A stretch of DNA of 64,000 nucleotides from an uncultured Glaciecola sp. (GTDB lineage: Bacteria; Pseudomonadota; Gammaproteobacteria; Enterobacterales; Alteromonadaceae). The stretch is taken from NCBI GenBank assembly GCA_937125395.1, contig CAKZLI010000044.1:1-64000 (forward strand), in the 5' to 3' direction. Both the position numbers and the translations under genes were made by a program. The first letter of the stretch is position 1. The number at the start of each line of letters is the position of its first letter. Below are positions 28,201 to 39,752 of this stretch, one piece after another. A model generated the notes under the pieces. That model searched no databases. It had not been told where the DNA came from and was given only the letters and a program-made list of their open reading frames with translations.

Positions 28201-29721
28201 CAGTTGATTTTTGATTTAAAACAAGTCAATCCAACCGCTTTAATCTCAGTCAAACTGGTCTCTGAGCCAGGTGTCGGCACGATTGCAACCGGTGTGGCTA
28301 AAGCCTATGCTGATTTGATCACGATATCAGGTTATGACGGCGGTACAGGCGCAAGCCCACTAACGTCTGTAAAATATGCCGGCAGCCCATTTGAGCTAGG
28401 TTTAGCAGAAACACAACAAGCCTTAATTGAAAATGGATTACGCCATAAAGTGCGGGTACAAACCGATGGTGGTTTAAAAACCGGTATGGATGTTGTCAAA
28501 GCAGGATTGTTAGGAGCTGAAAGTTTTGGTTTTGGTACCGGCCCAATGGTTGCTTTAGGTTGCAAATATTTGCGTATTTGCCACCTCAACAATTGTGCGA
28601 CAGGTATTGCGACACAAGATGGTAAATTGCGCGAAGACAACTTTATTGGTTTACCGGATATGGTCATGAATTATTTTAAATTTGTGGCTCAAGAAATCCG
28701 AGAGCTCATGGCATTGTTAGGTGTACGTAAATTTGACGATCTGGTTGGTCATACTGAATTGTTACACTTGATGGACGGTCAGACTGCCAAACAAACAAAA
28801 CTAGATTTATCTCCGTTATTGCACAAACCTGAAGCGGGTGTTCACACCAAGTTATTTTGTTCAGAGGTTACCAACACGCCTATGGATAATGGTGATTTAA
28901 ACAAAGCGATGGCACAAGCTGCGACACAAGCCATCACGGATAAACAATCCATCACGTTACGTTATCCAGTAAAAAATACTGACCGTTCTGTTGGTGCCAC
29001 TGTCTCAGGCTTAATTGCACAACAGCATGGTAATCATGGTGCTGAAGATTTTCCCATTACTGTCCATTTAACGGGCACTGTTGGACAAAGCTTTGGTGTT
29101 TGGAATGCAGGTGGTCTGAACATGACTTTGGTAGGCGATGCAAACGATTATGTCGGTAAAGGGATGACCGGTGGTGAGTTAGTTATTTATCCAGCACATA
29201 ATGTAACATTTGATCAACATGGCTCGGCCATTATGGGTAACACCTGTTTGTATGGTGCAACCGGCGGTAAATTATTTGCGGCAGGTCGCGCTGGCGAACG
29301 CTTCGCTGTGCGTAATTCAGGGGCTATCACGGTTGTTGAAGGGTGTGGCGATAATGGTTGTGAGTACATGACGGGTGGTATCGTTGCGATCTTAGGCAGT
29401 GTAGGAGTTAACTTTGGCGCCGGCATGACAGGTGGTTTTGCGTATATCCTTGATGAATTGAACGACATTGAACAACGTATCAATCCAGAGCTAGTTGATG
29501 TCTTAGGCATTGAAGATAAAGGTATCTTGTCTGAGCATTTACGTGGATTAATCAATGAACATTATGAAAAGACCGGTTCAGCTCACTCGCTAGATTTGCT
29601 GTCTAACTTTAGCGATGTGCTTAGTTCGTTCCGTCTTATTAAACCCAAAACCAGTGATGTGAAGAATTTATTGGGGCATATTAGCCGCTCCAGTGCTGAA
29701 CTTCGTGTTCAAGTACAATAA
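25255..29721 (+). CDS. gltB: Glutamate synthase (NADPH) large subunit
   Basis: The alpha subunit transfers the amide nitrogen of glutamine to 2-oxoglutarate, giving two glutamates; with glnA it forms the GS-GOGAT cycle. The 1488 residues include a short propeptide, the nucleophile Cys13 (KDNCGFGLIAH) exposed after processing, the class II amidotransferase domain to about residue 420, a central domain, the FMN-binding synthase domain (ISGYDGGTGASPLTS) with the 3Fe-4S cysteines in CKYLRICHLNNC, and a C-terminal beta-helix domain rich in GxxG turns. GGAGAG upstream supports the ATG. gltD follows 14 bases later. Confidence 0.98.
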   Translation: MSLYHSTDSKDNCGFGLIAHTQGEASHRLVTTAIEGLDRMQHRGGIAADGKTGDGCGLLIAKPDSFFRDIAAQKQWRLNDNYSVGMVFLSQDPVLAQQARTVLNEEITRETLSIVGWREVPVDKSVLGELALSGVPQIEHVFVNAPSGWLTTDIERRLYMARRRAEKRLADDVDFYVACLSGLVTVYKGLVMPKDLPAFYADLADERMASSICVFHQRFSTNTLPRWPLAQPFRYLAHNGEINTIKGNRDWALARMSKFSTPLLPDLKDAAPFVNTTGSDSSSLDNMLELFLAGGMDLFRAMRLLVPPAYQNNSTMDDDLRAFYEFNSMHMEPWDGPAGIVLTNGRHVACNLDRNGLRPARYVITHDGLITLASEIGIWDYAETDVVEKGRVGPGEMLAVDTLEGKIWRSTEIDDVLKKQHPYKEWLNEHIRHLTPIEQCDAHLIGQRAFDDDRMAVFHKLFNYSYEEIQQVVKVLAKDGQEAVGSMGDDTPMAVMSSKVRTMYDYFRQQFAQVTNPPIDPLRENHVMSLATCIGREQNVFNETGGHADRVIFNSPVLMYTDLRQLRNLDQEHYYSEKVSLNYLPDEGLEHAIIRVCDEVEALVRDKRAAFVILSDRDIAIDRIPIPAAMAVGAVQKRLVEQQLRCDANIVVETASARDPHHFAVLIGLGATAIYPFLAYETIEQLATNKELDNTPMEAMLNYRKGINKGLFKIMSKMGISTVASYRSSKLFEGIGISADVMRLCFQGVVSRLQGASFEEFQQDALNNQRIAWLKRKPMSHGGLLKYVYDGEYHAYNPDVVKSLQQAVVSGNYEDYKVFSALVNDRSPAHLRDLLGFNFAQQSIDIDEVESAQSLYSRFDTAAMSMGSLSPEAHEALAIAMNRLGGQSNSGEGGEDPARFNTEKNSKIKQVASGRFGVTPHYLMNATVIQIKVAQGAKPGEGGQLPGDKVNKYIAELRYSVPGVTLISPPPHHDIYSIEDLAQLIFDLKQVNPTALISVKLVSEPGVGTIATGVAKAYADLITISGYDGGTGASPLTSVKYAGSPFELGLAETQQALIENGLRHKVRVQTDGGLKTGMDVVKAGLLGAESFGFGTGPMVALGCKYLRICHLNNCATGIATQDGKLREDNFIGLPDMVMNYFKFVAQEIRELMALLGVRKFDDLVGHTELLHLMDGQTAKQTKLDLSPLLHKPEAGVHTKLFCSEVTNTPMDNGDLNKAMAQAATQAITDKQSITLRYPVKNTDRSVGATVSGLIAQQHGNHGAEDFPITVHLTGTVGQSFGVWNAGGLNMTLVGDANDYVGKGMTGGELVIYPAHNVTFDQHGSAIMGNTCLYGATGGKLFAAGRAGERFAVRNSGAITVVEGCGDNGCEYMTGGIVAILGSVGVNFGAGMTGGFAYILDELNDIEQRINPELVDVLGIEDKGILSEHLRGLINEHYEKTGSAHSLDLLSNFSDVLSSFRLIKPKTSDVKNLLGHISRSSAELRVQVQ

Positions 29722-29726
29722 AGTAG

Positions 29727-31151
<1,425 letters not shown>

Positions 31152-31210
31152 GCATCGCTCAACCGATTGGTTCGGTTAAGCCTTACATTTAAATAGGTCC
31201 TACAGTATTT

Positions 31211-31249
31211 AGGCGCAGCGTTATTATCCAATAGCTCTGCGCCTTTTTT
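31211..31249 (+). terminator. Rho-independent terminator after gltBD
   Basis: AGGCGCAG at 31211-31218 pairs exactly with CTGCGCCT at 31237-31244, followed by a T-run. Confidence 0.9.
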
Positions 31250-31341
31250 AATTGTGGCACTGCCTTTGCTTTGTATTGATTAGCGACCGGTTTACACCAA
31301 ACCAGTCAAAAATATGACCACGATGTTGTGGGGGAGCAAAA

Positions 31342-31950
31342 ATGGAATTAGCAATCATATTAACCTTAGCGATGATCGTAATGGCGATTACTGTCATCAA
31401 ATTAAGTCAACCGGATATCAATGTGCCATTTCAACGAAAATCACAATTGTTTACCTCCGTTGAACGTTCTTTTATCCAGTTATTAGAACAAGCTGTAGGG
31501 CATGAGTTTAGAATTTTATGCCGAGTCAGGTTAGCCGATGTACTCGCACCACGCAGTCAATCCAAACAAGCTAAAGCGGCACTAGCCAAAGCTTGTACCA
31601 AACAGCTCGATTTTATCTTGTGCGATAAACACGATATGACACCATTAATCGCGATTGATTTAGTCAGTAACAAAAGCAAAGATCACAAAGAAGGATACAA
31701 AACCCAACGCGATTGGTTTGTCTCTAGTGCCTTAGAGTCAGCCCATGTTGCCCATATTCGCATCAAAGTAAAACCGGGTTACACTATCAATGATGTACGA
31801 GAGTGCATAGAGTCAAAACTTGTTGAGTATCGTAAACAAAAAACCAAGCAACCTATTATCTCAACCCAAAAACGTCCAACCAGGCCAACACGTCCATTGC
31901 AATCAAGCCGTCAACCTGCAAAACCAGACAATAAGCAAGTCGCGGCATAA
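31342..31950 (+). CDS. Membrane-anchored DUF2726 protein
   Basis: The 202 residues begin with one hydrophobic helix (LAIILTLAMIVMAITVIKL). A DUF2726 domain follows (about residues 35-165: RKSQLFTSVERSFIQLLEQA, LCRVRLADVLAPR, KQLDFILCDKHDMTPLIAID) and then a basic, Pro/Arg-rich tail. DUF2726 has a restriction-endonuclease-like core. The usual acidic pair after DFILCD reads AIDLVSNKS here, with Asp in place of the more common Glu, so nuclease activity is uncertain. A role in nucleic-acid handling at the membrane would be inference. It is a single gene between terminators and mtnN. Confidence 0.75.
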   Translation: MELAIILTLAMIVMAITVIKLSQPDINVPFQRKSQLFTSVERSFIQLLEQAVGHEFRILCRVRLADVLAPRSQSKQAKAALAKACTKQLDFILCDKHDMTPLIAIDLVSNKSKDHKEGYKTQRDWFVSSALESAHVAHIRIKVKPGYTINDVRECIESKLVEYRKQKTKQPIISTQKRPTRPTRPLQSSRQPAKPDNKQVAA

Positions 31951-32008
31951 TGTGTATTTGTGATATGATCATCGGCATTATTTACACTAGACAAGAAAAC
32001 GCAATTAC

Positions 32009-32701
32009 ATGAAATTTTTAATTCTAGGTGCGATGGATCAAGAAATCGCCCTATTGACTAAATCATTAGCAAATAGCCATATTAGCACTGTCGGTCACCT
32101 TGAGTGCCATACCGGAGAGTTTGCAGGACACGAACTCATCATCGCTCGTTGTGGAATAGGCAAAGTCGCTTCTGCTTTGGCTGTCGGTGTATTAGCACAT
32201 GAATTTAAGCCGGATGTGATTATTAATACCGGCTCTGCAGGTGGTTATGCCAAATCCTTAGCCGTGGGTGATATTGTTATTGCTGATGAATTGGTGCAGT
32301 TTGATGTTGATTTAACTAATTTTGGTTATACGCATGGTCAGCCGGCAGGTATGCCTGCGCGTTTTAACTGCGATAGCAAGCTCATTGCAAACGCATTAGC
32401 ACAAGTCAAAGCGATGCCTGGTATCAATGGGATCAAAGGATTAATCGGTACTAGCGACAAATTTATCTGTGAAGCAGCCGATACGCAACACATCGCAGGG
32501 TTATTTCCTGAAATAGCAGCAGTCGAAATGGAAGGTGCGGCCATTGCACAAGCGTGTCATATGCTCAATATAAAATGCTTAGTGATCCGCAGTATTTCGG
32601 ATTTAGCGAATGAAGCCTCAACCCACACATTTGAAGAATACTTAGAACAAGCCGCTAAACACTCGGCACAATTGGTCATGGCAGTGATCACGGCTGCATA
32701 A
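32009..32701 (+). CDS. mtnN: 5'-methylthioadenosine/S-adenosylhomocysteine nucleosidase
   Basis: MtnN hydrolyses the adenine from methylthioadenosine, S-adenosylhomocysteine and 5'-deoxyadenosine, clearing inhibitory products of SAM enzymes and feeding methionine salvage and autoinducer-2. The 230 residues are full length: general acid Glu12 (GAMDQEIAL), the GIGKVASALA and NTGSAGGYA loops, the ribose-binding VEMEGAAIAQ and the catalytic Asp in IRSISDLAN. The stop is immediately followed by the cobD-like gene, so the three genes mtnN-cobD-btuF read as one operon. Confidence 0.97.
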   Translation: MKFLILGAMDQEIALLTKSLANSHISTVGHLECHTGEFAGHELIIARCGIGKVASALAVGVLAHEFKPDVIINTGSAGGYAKSLAVGDIVIADELVQFDVDLTNFGYTHGQPAGMPARFNCDSKLIANALAQVKAMPGINGIKGLIGTSDKFICEAADTQHIAGLFPEIAAVEMEGAAIAQACHMLNIKCLVIRSISDLANEASTHTFEEYLEQAAKHSAQLVMAVITAA

Positions 32702-33661
32702 TTGTTGATCCCATTAGACCACTTAGCATGGCTCAACCATCCTGCATTTATCACGTGGGTAACATTGAGCTGTGCGCTAGTACTCGAACAGTTAGTCACA
32801 TGGCGCAAAGCCATGCATCCATTAGCCGTCATGGGGCTGTTGTTTACTCGTTTAGGAACACTACTTAATCAGCAAGCGACGCCACTGTACAGTATATTTG
32901 CCTTGCTCTATGCCAGTGCCCTGGCTTTACCGTTTGTTGCGATTTGTTGGTTTATTATTGAGATTGCCGAATTTAAATCTGTACTCATCGGTCTGATATT
33001 GTGGGCATGCTTAGGTCAATACCAAGTTCGCCAAACAGCACGTCGCATCTGCCTGTATTTGACGCAACACAAAAAGCAACTGGCCAGAGATACTCTAGCC
33101 CCTTTTGTATTGCGAGACACTGAGATATTAACGCCACTAGGAATTGCTAAAGCTACAATTGAAATGTTGATTTTGCGCCAGGCTTACCAACAGATTGTCG
33201 TCATATTTTGGTTTGCATTGACCAATATATGGGTTGCCTTAGCCTATCGGCTTTGCTATGAATTAGCATCGTCTTGGAACCCTAAACTACTGATCTGGCA
33301 ACGTATTGGTGCATGGACTCATCTATTTATTCAGCTCATGCAATGGCCTGCCATCGCATTGTACACTGTGATGGTTGCGGTATTTAACCCGCAAAAATCC
33401 ATTCTACCGTATTTGTTAAATAGCCCACGTATTACTCCTGGAACATGCTTGTTAACCGTCTATGGTAAGGTGATTGACGCTCAATTATCCGGTGCATATC
33501 GCTACGCTGGTGCTACCGTACGACGTGCCAAAATTGGGACCAAAACCACCGTCAAACTTGATCACATCCAGCGCACATTACTGGTTCAAATATTATGGAT
33601 GCTTGCCTATGTGTGCTTGTGTAGTATGATCACTTGGGCGATTTTTGAAGGTCAATCTTAA
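32702..33661 (+). CDS. cobD: CobD/CbiB-family membrane protein (cobalamin-related)
   Basis: CbiB/CobD proteins attach aminopropanol (or its phosphate) to adenosylcobyric acid, closing the nucleotide loop side of cobalamin. The 319 residues contain several membrane helices and weak family landmarks (MHPLAVMGLLFTRLGTLL, VRDT-like LRDTEILTP, RYAGATVRRAKIG). Motifs are more diverged than in true biosynthetic enzymes, and no other cob genes are nearby. With btuF directly after it, a salvage role is likelier than de novo synthesis. It starts with TTG right after the mtnN stop; a later start would cut into the first helix. Confidence 0.75.
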   Translation: MLIPLDHLAWLNHPAFITWVTLSCALVLEQLVTWRKAMHPLAVMGLLFTRLGTLLNQQATPLYSIFALLYASALALPFVAICWFIIEIAEFKSVLIGLILWACLGQYQVRQTARRICLYLTQHKKQLARDTLAPFVLRDTEILTPLGIAKATIEMLILRQAYQQIVVIFWFALTNIWVALAYRLCYELASSWNPKLLIWQRIGAWTHLFIQLMQWPAIALYTVMVAVFNPQKSILPYLLNSPRITPGTCLLTVYGKVIDAQLSGAYRYAGATVRRAKIGTKTTVKLDHIQRTLLVQILWMLAYVCLCSMITWAIFEGQS

Positions 33662-34584
33662 TGCAAGTTGCTACTCACATTCACGTTATTATTAACCTCG
33701 CGATACCTGTTCTGGTGTGCTTTAGTGTATTGTGCCTGCAACCTGTACATGCAGAGCAACCCGGACATGCTGCGCAAACGGTGCATTCACCCAGTACAAC
33801 CAGGATCATTACGCTTGCACCGCATCTAACAGAATTGGTTTATTTATTACAGCAAGATTCACATATCGTTGCTGTCAGTGATTATTCAGATTATCCAGCT
33901 GACGCAGCCCGTCATCCATCAGTCTCGAGTTATACAGGGGTTGATTTTGCAGCAATATTAACCCTAAAACCAACGCATGTTATTGCTTGGGAAGGCGGTA
34001 ATAAGGCACAGGATATTGCCAAATTACATAGTTTAGGACTCAATGTACTGAGCATACCCATTCATAATTTGGATGACATTGGGGGCGCATTGATAACACT
34101 AGGGCAATTTTTGGATCAAGGACACACTAACAATGATCCCAACCAACCCAAACAGCTCGGACAATCATTAGCTCAAGCATATGTAACGCAACTGAATGCA
34201 TTGAGACAACAGTATCGACAACGCCCACAGCAATCAGTCTTTTATTATTCTTGGCCAACGCCGTTAATGTCTATTGGCAAAGGGGCTTGGGCAAATAATG
34301 CGCTGGGGGTATGTCATTTACGCCATATTTTTGCAGACTCACCTGTTGCATATCCTCAAGTGGCATTAGCACAGGTCCTGCGTGAACAACCAAATTGGCT
34401 GATCAATGTATCCAAAGAACCGTTTGAGGATATTGCGCAATTTTGGCAGCCACATCGTTCAGTATTAGCGGCCCCCATTGTCCAACTCAATCCGGATTTA
34501 CTGCACCGCTTTACCCCCAGAATTCTCCAAGAGATAAAAAAAATGTGCACGCTCACTGAAGGGGCAACACCCCATTCGTTATAG
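33661..34584 (+). CDS. btuF: Periplasmic vitamin B12-binding protein BtuF
   Basis: BtuF delivers cobalamin to the BtuCD importer. The 307-residue precursor has a signal peptide ending near VHAEQ (about residue 31) and the two-lobe class III binding-protein fold: RIITLAPHLTELVYLL, VSDYSDYPADA, SYTGVDFAAILTLKPTHVIA, then a long linking helix and a second lobe with VFYYSWPTPLMSIGKG and AQVLREQPNWLINV. Its ATG overlaps the cobD stop by one base, so translation is coupled. BtuCD genes are not in this window. Confidence 0.9.
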   Translation: MQVATHIHVIINLAIPVLVCFSVLCLQPVHAEQPGHAAQTVHSPSTTRIITLAPHLTELVYLLQQDSHIVAVSDYSDYPADAARHPSVSSYTGVDFAAILTLKPTHVIAWEGGNKAQDIAKLHSLGLNVLSIPIHNLDDIGGALITLGQFLDQGHTNNDPNQPKQLGQSLAQAYVTQLNALRQQYRQRPQQSVFYYSWPTPLMSIGKGAWANNALGVCHLRHIFADSPVAYPQVALAQVLREQPNWLINVSKEPFEDIAQFWQPHRSVLAAPIVQLNPDLLHRFTPRILQEIKKMCTLTEGATPHSL

Positions 34585-34668
34585 CAGATATCTAGCAGCA
34601 ACATTATGCTGCAAACAATGATATATTATGGTTTCACTTTAATTCAGTCACAAGAGCGTTAGCGTATT

Positions 34669-35076
34669 ATGGAATTGGATATCACAACCCCTGCCATGTT
34701 ATTTCCTGCAATCAGTTTATTACTACTGGCTTTTACACAGCGTTTTTTGGCGTTATCTAGCTTAACTCGGCAGTTTTCTCAAAACCACGAACACAGTGCG
34801 GTGATGTTACAAATCCAAAATTTTCGAAAACGCATTCGATTAATCCGCTGGATGCAAGAAGCCGGCGTGCTGAGTTTTTTCTTTTGTGTGTTGACCATGT
34901 TGTTCATTTATACTGATTACATGTGGATAGCGAATTGGGTATTTGGTTTAAGTTTAGTGTTATTGCTGATTGCATTGACCTTGTCTGTACGCGAGATCCA
35001 CATATCGATGGAAGCGCTCAATGTCCACTTAAATCAAGTGCTCACTGAACGCAAACTTCCGAAAACTGACGACTAG
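34669..35076 (+). CDS. DUF2721 membrane protein of unknown function
   Basis: The 135 residues match the DUF2721 pattern: an N-terminal helix (AMLFPAISLLLLAFTQRFLA), a basic cytoplasmic segment (IQNFRKRIRLIRWMQEAGVL) and two more membrane helices (LSFFFCVLTMLFIYTDY and WVFGLSLVLLLIALTLSV), then a polar tail with the conserved REIHISMEALNVHL. No function is established. It converges on glpK with only two bases between the stops. Confidence 0.8.
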   Translation: MELDITTPAMLFPAISLLLLAFTQRFLALSSLTRQFSQNHEHSAVMLQIQNFRKRIRLIRWMQEAGVLSFFFCVLTMLFIYTDYMWIANWVFGLSLVLLLIALTLSVREIHISMEALNVHLNQVLTERKLPKTDD

Positions 35077-35078
35077 CG

Positions 35079-36563
35079 CTAAACCGCGTGAAACATCAAG
35101 GTGCTCGACACGGCAGCTTGCCATTTGGCTAAACACCGATCACGTACTGACAATTCAATTTGCGGGGTAAAGACCCGCTCAATGGCTTTTAACTGGCTTA
35201 TTTCTTGAATATCAGCATACAGCCCTAAGTGTAATCCAGCGAGGAAAGACGCCCCTAGTGCCGTTGACTCCATATTCGTTGGGCGATGAATATCGACTTG
35301 AACCATATCAGCCAAAAACTGACACAACCAATCATTGGCGACCATTCCCCCATCTACTAATATACTGGTGCTGTGCATACCGTCTTGTTGCATGGCCATG
35401 AGTAAATCATGGGTTTGATAACAGACAGCTTCAAGTGCTGCGCGTGCAAAATGAGCGTTCGAAGTATCTCGCGTCATACCAAAAATCGATGCTCGCGCAT
35501 TCGGTTGCCAATGCGGCGCCCCTAAACCCGCAAAGGCCGGAACAAGCACAACCCCATGGTCGTACTCTAGCGATTCGGCCAATGCTTGCGACACTTTGGC
35601 ATCATCGATGACTTGGATACCGTCACGTAACCATTGCACGTTTGCACCTGCGGTAAATATTGAGCCTTCCAGTGCATAATACGTTTCTCCATTCAGCGAA
35701 AAACCAACCGTAGTGAGCAGTTTGGATTGCGAAGCTAAAGGCGTTTTACCTGTATTTAATAATGCAAAACAACCGGTCCCATAGGTGCTTTTAAGCGCAC
35801 CTTGGGCAAAACCGCATTGACCAATTAATGCCGCTTGTTGATCCCCAGCAACACCAGCAATAGGTAATTGTTGGGCAAATAACCCAGGGGCGGTGAGACC
35901 AAAATCAGCCGCACATTCCAATACCTGAGGAAGCACTGATTGTGGGACATTAAACCACTCACACAATGAAGTATCCCAAGCCAGATCATGAATATTAAAC
36001 ACGTTAGTACGCGATGCATTGGTGGTATCTGTGACATGCGATGCACCTTGCGTTAAACGCCAAATCAAAAACGTATCGACGGTACCAAACGCCAATTCAC
36101 CTTGTTCAGCCCGAGTTCTGGCACCTTCAACATTATCGAGGATCCACGCAATTTTAGTGGCAGAAAAATACGGGTCGACCAGTAAACCTGTTTTTGCTGT
36201 GATTTGTTCAGCTTTATCTTGTAACGCATGGCAGGTATCTGCGGTTCGGCGATCTTGCCAGACAATTGCATTATAAATAGGTTGTCCGGTAGCACGATCC
36301 CATACTAATGTGGTTTCACGTTGGTTGGTGATGCCAATACCTAATACCTGAATATTTGCCTCAGCAGCTTGCTGTAATACTTGTTGGCATACCTGTAACG
36401 TGGTTGCCCAGATCTCTTCAGGATCATGTTCAACCCATCCATTCGCGGGGTAATATTGTGTGAACTCTCGTTGCGCTGAGCACAGTGCCCGGCCTGCTTT
36501 ATCAAATACAATTGCTCTTGATGAAGTAGTGCCTTGATCAATGGATAATATACCTTGGGTCAT
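35079..36563 (-). CDS. glpK: Glycerol kinase
   Basis: GlpK phosphorylates glycerol to sn-glycerol 3-phosphate, trapping it in the cell. The 494 residues have the FGGY-kinase features: [13 protein letters not shown] at the start, [63 protein letters not shown] and [12 protein letters not shown] near the end. It diverges from glpD across about 170 bases, so uptake-coupled phosphorylation and oxidation of glycerol are probably co-regulated. A glpF facilitator is not adjacent. Confidence 0.97.
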   Translation of the reverse strand: MTQGILSIDQGTTSSRAIVFDKAGRALCSAQREFTQYYPANGWVEHDPEEIWATTLQVCQQVLQQAAEANIQVLGIGITNQRETTLVWDRATGQPIYNAIVWQDRRTADTCHALQDKAEQITAKTGLLVDPYFSATKIAWILDNVEGARTRAEQGELAFGTVDTFLIWRLTQGASHVTDTTNASRTNVFNIHDLAWDTSLCEWFNVPQSVLPQVLECAADFGLTAPGLFAQQLPIAGVAGDQQAALIGQCGFAQGALKSTYGTGCFALLNTGKTPLASQSKLLTTVGFSLNGETYYALEGSIFTAGANVQWLRDGIQVIDDAKVSQALAESLEYDHGVVLVPAFAGLGAPHWQPNARASIFGMTRDTSNAHFARAALEAVCYQTHDLLMAMQQDGMHSTSILVDGGMVANDWLCQFLADMVQVDIHRPTNMESTALGASFLAGLHLGLYADIQEISQLKAIERVFTPQIELSVRDRCLAKWQAAVSSTLMFHAV

Positions 36564-36735
36564 AAACCTTCCTTAAAATGCTGTCGGCACTTGACAATCA
36601 TGCGACATGTAACAAACTTATAACACATTCAATTGATTAATTTCTTAATAATATTGTATTTTTTGTGTGGTTTGTATTAAATTATATGATAAATATGAAA
36701 ATTAGTAAAAACAGCCACATTTCGATTAGGATATT

Positions 36736-38358
36736 ATGAATCTACGGACTACCAATCTACGTAAACTCAACGAACAAACTTTTGATGTGCTCATTGTAGG
36801 CGCGGGAATAAATGGTGCCGTGAGTGCCGCAGCGCTATCCAAAAAAGGATTGAATGTTGCCGTCATTGACCAAGGTGATTTTGCTGGCGAAACCAGTTCT
36901 CATTCGTCAAATTTGGCATGGGGTGGGATCAAATACCTTGAATCACATGAATATCGATTAGTGAACAAGCTATGTAAAAGTCGCAATCATTTGATGGAAA
37001 GTTATCCTTCTACCGTGCAAGAGATTCGGTTTTTGACTACATTACAAAAAGGCTTTCGGTTTCCTGCTTGGTTTGTCTACGCAGGTACCTTGTTATATTG
37101 GTTAATGGGACGTCTATTTACTCGTTTCCCTGAGTTCTTATCCTCCTCAGCTATCGAAGCACGTGAGCCGGTTATCGACACTAGTAATGCCCAAGGCGGA
37201 TTTGAATATTCTGATGCATTTTTACATGATAATGACGCACGTTTTGTATTTAACTTTATCCGTGGCGCCATGGATAACGGTGCAACAGTAACGAACTATG
37301 TCTCAGCCCAACAAGCAGAGTTGAACGATAAGGTATGGCGGATTCAAGCACGTGATGAGATTACTGGCGAGCTAATTAATATACACGCAAAGAGCATGAT
37401 TAATGCTTGTGGCCCATTTGCTGATGGTTTTAACAACGTACTCGGCGTGCAGACTGACCATCATCATGTGTTTTCTAAAGGCGTGCATTTAATTGTGGAT
37501 AAGTTAACCACAATTGATAAAGTGCTCGCGTTTTTTGCTTCAGATGGGCGCTTGTTCTTTGTGATCCCAATGGGTCAAAAAACCTGTATTGGCACCACCG
37601 ATGATCATGTGCAATCACCGAATCCTATTGCGACTGACAGCGACCGACAATTCATCCTAGATAACGTCAATGCATTGTTAGATTTAGCCCAACCATTAAC
37701 CCTTGATGATGTCATCGCAGAACGTTGTGGCGTTCGCCCCTTAGCTGTCCAAGGTCAATCTGATAATGCAGATTGGGTCCAGTTATCGCGTAAACACGCA
37801 GTTGATGTGAACGAAGACAAACGTCTAGTGAGTATTTTTGGTGGTAAATTAACAGACTGCATCAATGTCGGTAATGAGATTGCCCAGACCATTGCCGAAC
37901 TCGATCTGCCATTACCAGAGCCCGATGCTAAATGGTATGGTGAATCCAGTGCAGCACACAAACAAACGTTTTTAGAGCGAGCACGATTAATTGGTTTAGA
38001 TGCGCTTACTCCTAGCTATTCTTCCGAAAAACTATCGACCCGCTTATGGCGCCGTTATGATATCAACGCGTTACAAATTATCGATGAAATTCAACGTGAT
38101 CCTCAGCAAGCAGAGCAGTTAATGCATAACGCTGAGTATATTCGAGCCGAGCTGCATTACGCCGCACGACGCGAGATGATTACCAAACTGGATGATTTTT
38201 TACGCCGCCGTTCCAAAATATCCATGGTACTAAGGACATCCGAAATATTGAGCAGTCCCGGCTTATTGGAAGCCTGTGAGATTTTATTTGGTGATGAAGC
38301 CCAATCCAAATTAGCTGAATATAAAGCTTACATCACCACGACAGGTAACACGTATTAA
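36736..38358 (+). CDS. glpD: Aerobic glycerol-3-phosphate dehydrogenase (FAD)
   Basis: GlpD oxidises glycerol 3-phosphate to dihydroxyacetone phosphate at the inner membrane and passes electrons to quinone. The 540 residues show the FAD fold ([20 protein letters not shown]), [38 protein letters not shown], the TCIGTTDDH loop and [16 protein letters not shown], followed by the C-terminal helical domain. Its 3' end overlaps the convergent tyrS gene by four bases. Confidence 0.96.
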   Translation: MNLRTTNLRKLNEQTFDVLIVGAGINGAVSAAALSKKGLNVAVIDQGDFAGETSSHSSNLAWGGIKYLESHEYRLVNKLCKSRNHLMESYPSTVQEIRFLTTLQKGFRFPAWFVYAGTLLYWLMGRLFTRFPEFLSSSAIEAREPVIDTSNAQGGFEYSDAFLHDNDARFVFNFIRGAMDNGATVTNYVSAQQAELNDKVWRIQARDEITGELINIHAKSMINACGPFADGFNNVLGVQTDHHHVFSKGVHLIVDKLTTIDKVLAFFASDGRLFFVIPMGQKTCIGTTDDHVQSPNPIATDSDRQFILDNVNALLDLAQPLTLDDVIAERCGVRPLAVQGQSDNADWVQLSRKHAVDVNEDKRLVSIFGGKLTDCINVGNEIAQTIAELDLPLPEPDAKWYGESSAAHKQTFLERARLIGLDALTPSYSSEKLSTRLWRRYDINALQIIDEIQRDPQQAEQLMHNAEYIRAELHYAARREMITKLDDFLRRRSKISMVLRTSEILSSPGLLEACEILFGDEAQSKLAEYKAYITTTGNTY

Positions 38359-39554
38359 GCGAGTGTGATACGTGCAAATTTGCGTTTGCCTACTTGATAT
38401 ACCGCTTCACCAGCTGCAGTCAATTGCTGTTTAGGATCATCAAGCTTATCGCCGTTGATCTTAACAGCCCCTTGCTTGATCATGCGCATGGCTTCTGAGG
38501 TAGAGGATACTAAGGCTGCCTCTTTGAGCAATGAGGCAATCCCGATACCACCGTCTGTTAATGACACCGTCATTTCTGGCATATCATCAGGAATGGCATT
38601 TTTTTGAAAACGTTGGATAAAATCTTGGTGTGCTCCTTCTGCCGCAGCATCGTCATGAAAACGTGCGATGATTTCTTTGGCAAGGGTGATTTTGGTGTCA
38701 CGCGGGTTCGCTCCGGCTGCCACTTGTGCTTTTAACGTCGCGATTTGCTCAATCGGTCGAAAGCTTAACAAATCAAAGTAACGCCACATCAACTCATCCG
38801 AGATAGACATGATCTTACCAAACATATCGTTAGGTGCATCAGTGATCCCTATGTAGTTATTTAATGATTTAGACATCTTTTGTACGCCGTCTAAACCTTC
38901 AAGTAATGGCATCATTAACACGGTTTGTTGACGTTGACCTTGTGATTTTTGTAGCTCACGACCCATTAATAAATTGAATCGTTGATCGGTACCACCAAGC
39001 TCAACATCTGACTCCAATGCCACACTGTCCCAACCTTGTACCAATGGGTACAAAAATTCATGGATAGCAATAGGTTGGTTATTTGCGTAGCGTTTTTTAA
39101 AATCATCTCGCTCAAGCATACGTGCGACAGTTTGACTCGCAGCAAGCTTGATCATCCCAGCAGCACCAAGTTGCTCCATCCACTCAGAATTGAATCGAAC
39201 TGTGGTTTTGGCGGGATCAAGGATTTTGAACACTTGTTCTTTGTAAGTTTCGGCATTCGCCAACACATCTTCTTTTGACAAGGGTTTACGCGTGACATTC
39301 TTGCCCGTTGGGTCACCAATCAATCCAGTGAAATCACCAATCAAGAAAATAACTTCATGACCCAGTTGCTGAAAAGTGCGTAATTTATTGATCAATACTG
39401 TATGACCAAGATGTAAATCAGGTGCAGTTGGATCAAAACCTGCCTTAATTTTTAATGGCTTACCTTCTTTCAGTCGCTCGATCAAATCATCTTCGATGAG
39501 AATTTCGTCGCTTCCACGTTTTATTTCATTAAAGGCGTTTTGCCAATTAGACAT
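38355..39554 (-). CDS. tyrS: Tyrosyl-tRNA synthetase
   Basis: TyrRS charges tRNA-Tyr. The 399 residues comprise a class I catalytic domain with a HIGH-like site in [20 protein letters not shown] and [11 protein letters not shown], and a C-terminal S4 RNA-binding domain ([18 protein letters not shown]). The length and the [16 protein letters not shown] segment point to the TyrZ-type form rather than the 424-residue E. coli TyrS. The gene is divergent from mepM, with about 200 bases between them. Confidence 0.97.
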   Translation of the reverse strand: MSNWQNAFNEIKRGSDEILIEDDLIERLKEGKPLKIKAGFDPTAPDLHLGHTVLINKLRTFQQLGHEVIFLIGDFTGLIGDPTGKNVTRKPLSKEDVLANAETYKEQVFKILDPAKTTVRFNSEWMEQLGAAGMIKLAASQTVARMLERDDFKKRYANNQPIAIHEFLYPLVQGWDSVALESDVELGGTDQRFNLLMGRELQKSQGQRQQTVLMMPLLEGLDGVQKMSKSLNNYIGITDAPNDMFGKIMSISDELMWRYFDLLSFRPIEQIATLKAQVAAGANPRDTKITLAKEIIARFHDDAAAEGAHQDFIQRFQKNAIPDDMPEMTVSLTDGGIGIASLLKEAALVSSTSEAMRMIKQGAVKINGDKLDDPKQQLTAAGEAVYQVGKRKFARITLA

Positions 39555-39752
39555 CAGTATTCCACTTAAGGTTGGTATTTATGGGAACATTTTACTAGTC
39601 TGTGAGTCAGATTAAAAGTCTTAACGTATGCTAATTAATGCTTATTCATATTTAGTCATACTATGTAAATCAGCAGCTTTGGTTAACTTACACTAGAATT
39701 TAACCAGTATTAACGATATTCTTAACGTATTAAACAAAAGCAGAGGTTTGTT

